Shown here piece by piece: positions 59,022-64,000 of a stretch of DNA of 64,000 bases. The position numbers were made by a program, and so were the translations under genes. The stretch comes from Erwinia sp. E602 (GTDB taxonomy: Bacteria > Pseudomonadota > Gammaproteobacteria > Enterobacterales > Enterobacteriaceae): assembly GCF_018141005.1 (NCBI RefSeq), contig NZ_CP046582.1, positions 2,542,001 through 2,606,000 of the forward strand, written 5' to 3'. Numbering within the stretch: the stretch's first letter is position 1; every line of letters starts with the position of its first letter. The notes beneath the pieces are model-generated. The model was given only the letters and a program-made list of their open reading frames with translations, had not been told where the DNA came from and ran no database searches.

Positions 59022-60008
59022 TCAGGTTGTCGAATACCAGACAGGCTGGGAGACGATCTTTTCCCTGGCCTGCAACCAGCCGCTGCGCCCCGCACGCCCC
59101 TGCCCCAGACGGCAGGCCATCGCAGGTGAGGTGCGGATCAGCAGCACAATATCCATCACGTACCGGTGGCGGAAAAAAGCCCGGCAGCAGTGCGCCAGAG
59201 AGAGCAATGCCGGTGCCCCGCGTTGAAATGTCGAATACTCGCTGGCGTCCAGCGGGCCAATATCTATCCGCACGGCGTGCTGCGCATCATAGAAACGCCT
59301 TCCGAGTCGGGTGGCGCCCAGCAGGTTGCCCACCGGATGAACGCCAGGCTCATCGCCAATCCACCTGCCCTGTCGGGTGCGCACCCGCACCGGGACGGAG
59401 AAGTAGTGGGTCAGCATCCGTTGCAACTCCGCTACCGAACCCCGCCCCGGCAGCCACGCGCCGGGCCAGGCCAGGCGCAGACGGCTCAGGTGAGTTTCCA
59501 GAGGCTGGGCCGCCGGTATCCCGGCGACCATCCGCAGGCGGCGGTCAAACCGGTTCTGCTCCGGCGGGCGATCGTGCCCGACTATCGGGTTAAGCTGGCT
59601 CCATGCGCGGTAAAAAAACAGCGCCAGCCGCTGGCTGAAAATCGCCATAAAGGCCTCAAAGGCCCGGTTGCGCTGTGAAAAGGCCTCTGCATGCGCGTGT
59701 TCGGTGACGTACAGGGGTAACGGGCCGTATGGCGCAAAAAAACCAAAGCAGCGGGTGATCACCTCCAGCCGGCCGTCGTTTATCTGTACATCCGCCACCT
59801 CACGCGGGGCGAACGCCGCGTCTGCCCGCTGGGTAATGCGTATGCGCGACAACGAGCCATCGCGACTCTGCCCCAGCTGCGGCTCGCCGCCGCAGAGATG
59901 TTCAAATTCCCGCAGCAGGGCGAAAAAGTCCTGGCTGGCACTGAGCGCGCTCCACGCCTCTGGCTTAGCCGACACGGTCGTTCTCCCAGCTGATTTGCGG
60001 CTCGCCAT
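59022..60008 (-). CDS. tssG: T6SS baseplate protein TssG
   Basis: A 328-residue baseplate wedge protein. The run DFFALLREFEHLCGGEPQLG near the N-terminus, RFDRRLRMVAGIPAAQPLET in the centre and YSTFQRGAPALLSLAHCCRA near the end are typical of TssG. The start at 60008 lies 44 nt inside tssF; a GTG at 59975 would give a shorter overlap and is a possible alternative. TssG and TssF form the wedge around the VgrG hub. Confidence 0.95.
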   Translation of the reverse strand: MASRKSAGRTTVSAKPEAWSALSASQDFFALLREFEHLCGGEPQLGQSRDGSLSRIRITQRADAAFAPREVADVQINDGRLEVITRCFGFFAPYGPLPLYVTEHAHAEAFSQRNRAFEAFMAIFSQRLALFFYRAWSQLNPIVGHDRPPEQNRFDRRLRMVAGIPAAQPLETHLSRLRLAWPGAWLPGRGSVAELQRMLTHYFSVPVRVRTRQGRWIGDEPGVHPVGNLLGATRLGRRFYDAQHAVRIDIGPLDASEYSTFQRGAPALLSLAHCCRAFFRHRYVMDIVLLIRTSPAMACRLGQGRAGRSGWLQAREKIVSQPVWYSTT

Positions 60009-61806
60009 CGAGAGAGAGCGTCATGCGCAGCGTCTGACTTAGCTCACAGTACTGGCTCAGCGCATGATGGATCACCGCCGCGAAGACCACCGCACCGTGA
60101 TCGGCATGATGGTCGCGCCGCAGGTTGAGCGCGATCTCTGCCCCGCGGGTCCAGGCCAGCGGCCCCGCCCCGCGATAGCGCTCAAAGCGGTGGCCGATCG
60201 CGCTGTGCTCAATGCTGTCCAGACGGCGTTGATGGGTGGGCTGCAGGGGATCGGCAAACAGCATCAGCCACTCCTTCAGTAAGGCAGAGCAGTCCGCCAC
60301 CTGCGGCCGGGCATAGTGCAGCGGGTTAACGGCCAGCAGCTGTAACGCCTGCCAGCTCTTATCCGCTGGCGGCACCGCCTGTGGGCTGGAGGGATGACGA
60401 ATAATCTCTGTCTGATGCACCGGCAACGTCTGTTGCAGCTGGAACACCGGCTGTTGTAACCCGGCCGGGATCAGATGCCGTTCGCAGACCAGCGCCTCCA
60501 CCGCCAGCGCTTTCAGCGCGTGCGCTGGTCCACTGGCTTCCCCCATCGAGAGCGCGATAAAAAGTTCTTCTTCCGGTAACCCGCTGTTGTGATAGCGCGA
60601 TGCGCGTGGCTCACGCCGACGGCGTAACGACCAGACGGCCGGAATGCCCGGCTGATGATAACGGCGATCGCCCTGCGGTGAGGCCAGCGGGATCGGTTCC
60701 CCCTGCGGGTTCACGCCCTGTACCTGACACAGGCTGTGAACGTCGTAAAGCGACGCGTTCAACCGGTCGACAATCAGCGGATGTTCAACGCGATCGTGGT
60801 TGAGTAATACCGGGTCACAGCGACGGCGGTACAGGTTAATCACCGGCGTGGCAAACAGGGCGAAATCGGCTGCACCAATCTGGTTCAGCAGCGTCACCAC
60901 CTTCCGATCGAGCAGAATAAACAGTTCAAACTCCCGCGCCTGCCGGCACTCACTGAGGAAAGGCTGCAACCCGGCGATATCAACACGGCAGAACAGGCCG
61001 GGTGCGGCAAAGTACTCGCGCAGGATCCGGCAGCCCGGCAGCTCGCCCGTGACCTGCGGCAGCAGTGAATCCTCATCACCCAGCCCGCCCAGACGTAATG
61101 CGCTGGCGGGCAGTTCTGCAACCTTTGTCTGCCGGTCGCAGGTCGCCCAGGCGACTATTTTTTGCGTGTGCAGCAGGATCAGCGAGAGCAGCTGGCTGGC
61201 TTTGACCTGGTGACCGGCCAGCGTCAGTTGCAGCGGTGAAAATCTCAGCTGTGAGACGGCAACCACGCCCCGGGTGCTGAGCCGGATGCGCAGGTGGGAC
61301 TGACTGAGCTGAAAATGGCGTGCCACCCCTTCAGGCAGGGACGCGGGGGCCAGCAGCGCGTAGCTGGCTTCCTCAATCACCACCGGCTGAAGATGCAGCG
61401 ATGTGCCGGTTGAGAAGGTTGCCGTCCTGCCGTGCAGTGACGGATCGCTTAACACCACCTTACTGCCGCGAGGCAGCGTGGTGTGCGTGTCCCACTGCGG
61501 ATAAGTCAGATCGGGACGAATGGCGATCAGCGCCATTGAGGGCACCGGAGCCGACCAGTAGGGTGCCAGCCGGGCCAGCATATTGAGCGCGAACTCAGGC
61601 TGCTCATAATTCAGGCGCTGCTGAACGCGGGTGCTGAGAAAGGCTGCGCCCTCCAGCAGTCGCTCAACAAAAGGATCGCGTACCCCGTCATGATGCATCC
61701 CCAGATGCCTGGCGACCTGCGGATTTTCACGTGAGAACTGCTCACCGGCCTGCAGGAAGTAACAGAGTTCATCGTTGTACAGGGCTAAAAAGTCGTCGTC
61801 GGGCAT
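59965..61806 (-). CDS. tssF: T6SS baseplate protein TssF
   Basis: A 613-residue wedge protein starting MPDDDFLALYNDELCYFLQA. GMHHDGVRDPFVERLLEGAA and FLSTRVQQRLNYEQPEFALN near the N-terminus are classic TssF sequences. The ATG at 61806 is 10 bp after the tssE stop; the longer frame upstream overlaps tssE. It sits in the order E-F-G-H, as in most clusters of this type. Confidence 0.96.
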   Translation of the reverse strand: MPDDDFLALYNDELCYFLQAGEQFSRENPQVARHLGMHHDGVRDPFVERLLEGAAFLSTRVQQRLNYEQPEFALNMLARLAPYWSAPVPSMALIAIRPDLTYPQWDTHTTLPRGSKVVLSDPSLHGRTATFSTGTSLHLQPVVIEEASYALLAPASLPEGVARHFQLSQSHLRIRLSTRGVVAVSQLRFSPLQLTLAGHQVKASQLLSLILLHTQKIVAWATCDRQTKVAELPASALRLGGLGDEDSLLPQVTGELPGCRILREYFAAPGLFCRVDIAGLQPFLSECRQAREFELFILLDRKVVTLLNQIGAADFALFATPVINLYRRRCDPVLLNHDRVEHPLIVDRLNASLYDVHSLCQVQGVNPQGEPIPLASPQGDRRYHQPGIPAVWSLRRRREPRASRYHNSGLPEEELFIALSMGEASGPAHALKALAVEALVCERHLIPAGLQQPVFQLQQTLPVHQTEIIRHPSSPQAVPPADKSWQALQLLAVNPLHYARPQVADCSALLKEWLMLFADPLQPTHQRRLDSIEHSAIGHRFERYRGAGPLAWTRGAEIALNLRRDHHADHGAVVFAAVIHHALSQYCELSQTLRMTLSLDGEPQISWENDRVG

Positions 61807-61816
61807 GATTTTCGCC

Positions 61817-62260
61817 TCAAATAACCTGAATGGCACCACATGAGTAATCCAGCGCAATGCGTAAATTGATGACCGTGGCGTCTTGTGGAACGGCCAGAAC
61901 GCCGCTGATATCAAATAAGATCGCCAGTGCCAGCGTTTGTCGCGTTTCAAATACCGGCTTCACGGTAATTCTCACCGGATCAAGACGCGGCTCGAACGTC
62001 ACCAGGATGCGATGTATGTGTCTGGCCAACGCCGATACATTTTCACTGATCGGGATCTGTTTACTCAGCGAAGGCAGTCCGTAATTGATCACCGAGCCTG
62101 CGCAGAATGAGTAATGTTCTAACGATAACGTGCCGCTGCGCGTGGCATCATTCAGCAGTCTTTCAATATCACGCAGCAATATTTCCCGCCACCCCGCCAT
62201 ATTCATGGCCACAGGTAGCGTGCTGAGCTTATCGAATAACGCAGGCCGTGATATTATCAT
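61817..62260 (-). CDS. tssE: T6SS baseplate protein TssE
   Basis: A 147-residue gp25-like protein, MIISRPALFDKLSTLPVAMN at the start. LLRDIERLLNDATRSG is near the N-terminus, then INYGLPSLS and VTFEPRLDPVRITV match the gp25 core in which the Glu-Pro-Arg (EPR) motif is conserved. TssE starts sheath polymerisation on the baseplate. The ATG at 62260 is chosen by family alignment. Confidence 0.94.
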   Translation of the reverse strand: MIISRPALFDKLSTLPVAMNMAGWREILLRDIERLLNDATRSGTLSLEHYSFCAGSVINYGLPSLSKQIPISENVSALARHIHRILVTFEPRLDPVRITVKPVFETRQTLALAILFDISGVLAVPQDATVINLRIALDYSCGAIQVI

Positions 62261-62275
62261 TGTATTTTCCTTTAT

Positions 62276-62303
62276 CCTGGCCACCCGTAAACGGGCAGCC
62301 AGG
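62276..62303. repeat. Hairpin between hcp and tssE
   Basis: CCTGGC (62276-62281) pairs with GCCAGG (62298-62303), and inside CCCGT (62284-62288) pairs with ACGGG (62291-62295). No T run follows. It likely protects the abundant hcp message or reduces read-through. Confidence 0.65.
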
Positions 62304-62310
62304 GAGCGGA

Positions 62311-62829
62311 TTAGATTTTTATATTCCGCTTAAGATCATAGCCGGACTGGATAACGGCCCCCATACTTCCGTCATTATTCTGCTCCTTATATTCAATCTC
62401 TATCCTGGCAAAATTAAGCCTGATCAGATCGGTTGGCAAAACCGTATCGACCTTGTGAATATACATAGGATCAATAGGCATATTACCCACGGTTTTATAG
62501 GACGACACCAGGCAGTTGCTGAACACCACCGTGAGGAAGTCCTGCTGACCCTGACCGGATTTACGGCAGACCAGCCGGGCTTTTTCAATATGCGCCCCCG
62601 TTGCACACATCAGAAAGAGTTTGGGGGAGGATTTGTTATTGATCATGCGAAATTCAAAATCTTTCATTTCAACTTTTCCTGCTCCACCGCCGCTGCCCAT
62701 TCCCCAGCGGCCGGCATTCTCTTCTGACCACTGCCAGGCATCAAGCTGGATCCAGCCACGATAATGTTCATCAGGCGATTCACCATCAACGCCATCTATT
62801 TTTAAAAAATAATCAACTAACGCTGCCAT
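62311..62829 (-). CDS. hcp: T6SS tube protein Hcp (TssD)
   Basis: A 172-residue protein that forms hexameric rings of the inner tube and is secreted. MAALVDYFLKIDGVDGESPD at the start, then RGWIQLDAWQWSEEN, VEMKDFEFRMINNKSSPKLF and LIRLNFARIEIEYKEQN are Hcp hallmarks. It is placed after tssC with a 125-bp gap and before tssE with a hairpin. No extension carrying a toxin is present. Confidence 0.96.
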   Translation of the reverse strand: MAALVDYFLKIDGVDGESPDEHYRGWIQLDAWQWSEENAGRWGMGSGGGAGKVEMKDFEFRMINNKSSPKLFLMCATGAHIEKARLVCRKSGQGQQDFLTVVFSNCLVSSYKTVGNMPIDPMYIHKVDTVLPTDLIRLNFARIEIEYKEQNNDGSMGAVIQSGYDLKRNIKI

Positions 62830-62954
62830 CTTAATCTCCTTGATTGCGTTACGCCGGTTTGTACCGGCAGATATCCGGATAAAAATGCACAGTGCAGAAC
62901 GCCAGGATTTTGTGCTTTAACGCACTATCCGGCTTTCATCACTCTGATTCATTT

Positions 62955-64000
62955 TCATCTTTTCCCATCCATGTTGGCAGAGGGAAGTCTGGACACTAAC
63001 CGTAATGAAACGGTCATGCCTTCTAACTGGTAATGGGGGCGCAAATAAAAATGCGCACGATAATATCCCGGATCGTCAGCCACCTCTTCCACGCTGACTT
63101 CCGCTGCGGCGAGAGGGCGGCGAGCTTTGGTAGTTTCGGTAGATACTGTAGGATCGCCGTCAACATAATTCATCAGCCAGTCATTCAGCCACAACTGCAT
63201 ATCATCGCGAGAGCGAAATGATCCTATTTTGTCCCTGACAATACATTTCAGATAGTGGGCAAAACGGCAGGTGGCAAAAATATAGGGCAATCGCGATGAT
63301 AACTTCGCATTCGCCGTCGCATCATCATTTTCATAGCGCCTGGGCGCATGCAGCGTGCATGAACCAATGAAAGCGGCAAAGTCAGAGTGTTTACGGTAAA
63401 CCAGCGGCAGAAATCCCGCATCCGACAGCTCCTGTTCCCGCCGGTCAGAAATAGCGACTTCGGTGGGACACGTCAGTTCATAACCGCCCTCCTCCGAGGG
63501 AAAGGCATACGCCGGTAGCTCTTCCACCGCGCCGCCGGATTCGATGCCGCGAATTCTTGAGCACCAGCCATATTCATGGAAGGCCCGGTTGATGTTCAGC
63601 GCCATGGCATAGGCCGAGTTGGCCCAGCAGAAATCGTCACTCTGCTCGGGGCGAACCACTTCTTCAAAAGAAAACGCCTCTACCGGATTGGTTTTGGCCC
63701 CGTAAGGCTGGCGGGCCAGGAAGCGGGGCAGCGTCAGCACCAGATAGCGCGCGTCGTTGCTTTCCCGCAATCGTCGCCATGCCGCATATTCCGGCGTGGT
63801 AAAAATCTTGCCAATATCCCGCGGGTTGCCCAGTTCGGCCCATTTGTTCATCTGCAGCAGCGCCGGTGACGCCGCAGCAATAAACGGGCAGTGCGCAGCG
63901 GCGGCAATTTTGGCAATTTCACTCAGCAGCGACACGCCAATCGGGCTGTGATCGAACGGGTAATCGCCCACCAGACAGCCAAAGGGTTCACCGCCAAACT
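62955..64000 (-). CDS. tssC: T6SS sheath protein TssC (VipB), 5' end beyond window
   Basis: The visible 348 codons are the C-terminal part of the large sheath subunit. FGGEPFGCLVGDYPFDHSP near the window edge, RYLVLTLPRFLARQPYGAKT, WANSAYAMALNINRAFHEYG and the end YLRPHYQLEGMTVSLRLVSR are typical of TssC. The protein pairs with TssB to form the contractile sheath; tssB should lie just to the right of the window. The frame is intact to the edge. Confidence 0.96.
   Translation of the reverse strand, partial: FGGEPFGCLVGDYPFDHSPIGVSLLSEIAKIAAAAHCPFIAAASPALLQMNKWAELGNPRDIGKIFTTPEYAAWRRLRESNDARYLVLTLPRFLARQPYGAKTNPVEAFSFEEVVRPEQSDDFCWANSAYAMALNINRAFHEYGWCSRIRGIESGGAVEELPAYAFPSEEGGYELTCPTEVAISDRREQELSDAGFLPLVYRKHSDFAAFIGSCTLHAPRRYENDDATANAKLSSRLPYIFATCRFAHYLKCIVRDKIGSFRSRDDMQLWLNDWLMNYVDGDPTVSTETTKARRPLAAAEVSVEEVADDPGYYRAHFYLRPHYQLEGMTVSLRLVSRLPSANMDGKR

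Overview
The window looks like a chromosome segment of an Enterobacterales bacterium, most likely of the Erwinia/Pantoea type (inferred, not proven). The reasons are the enterobacterial gene order ompW-yciC-yciB-yciA, a GC-rich coding style in the flanks, and a complete-looking type VI secretion (T6SS) block. A much more AT-rich block of about 33.6 kb with different codon usage interrupts it.

Left flank (1-6472). In order: the 5' part of a HigB-family toxin gene running off the window; nagB (glucosamine-6-phosphate deaminase); a MalI-like LacI-family repressor; and a MalX/PtsG-like PTS EIICB permease. The permease promoter carries two tandem copies of the palindrome TAGAACGTTCTA. Next come a StbD/StbE-like (Phd-RelE type) toxin-antitoxin pair, an orphan contact-dependent/polymorphic toxin C-terminal fragment with a probable immunity gene, and the 5' part of a BON-domain lipoprotein gene.

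Prophage (about 6459-40021). A tailed, siphovirus-like prophage has integrated inside the coding sequence of the BON lipoprotein. The gene's N-terminal part lies at 6335-6472 and its C-terminal part at 40022-40213. The two halves join in frame across the shared sequence ACTAC. The integrase is a large serine recombinase encoded 45 bp from attR. Joining the element ends gives an attP with perfect 12-bp inverted arms centred on the dinucleotide AC inside ACTAC. Reading leftward from attR the element has: integrase, a small two-TM protein, a ribbon-helix-helix regulator, an SF2 helicase, paired 73-nt hairpin repeats around a 53-codon gene, a GIY-YIG-like gene, a short rightward moron region, early unknowns and a lipoprotein. 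Then follow terminase, portal, a fused protease-capsid, neck genes, a tail-tube protein fused to a long fibre, a normal tail tube, tail chaperones with a -1 frameshift, tape measure, tail tip genes including a 1548-residue J protein, and lysis genes. At the left end lies a RelA/SpoT-domain synthetase gene whose composition differs from the phage core.

Right flank (40022-64000). After the BON remnant come ompW (with a perfect FNR box), yciC, yciB and yciA. A leftward T6SS operon then occupies 43302-64000: tssC (cut by the window end), hcp, tssE, tssF, tssG, clpV, vgrG, a DUF2169/pentapeptide adaptor, a second pentapeptide protein, a DUF3540 protein, a DUF4150 PAAR-like protein, tssK, tssL (with an OmpA-like domain), tssM and a small helical protein. 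No tssA, tssJ or recognisable toxin effector lies within the window.

The observations most worth following are the tail-tube/fibre fusion, the exact att reconstruction in a lipoprotein gene, the alarmone-synthetase moron, the covarying hairpin repeats near the helicase, and the excess of GTAC in the phage core genes.
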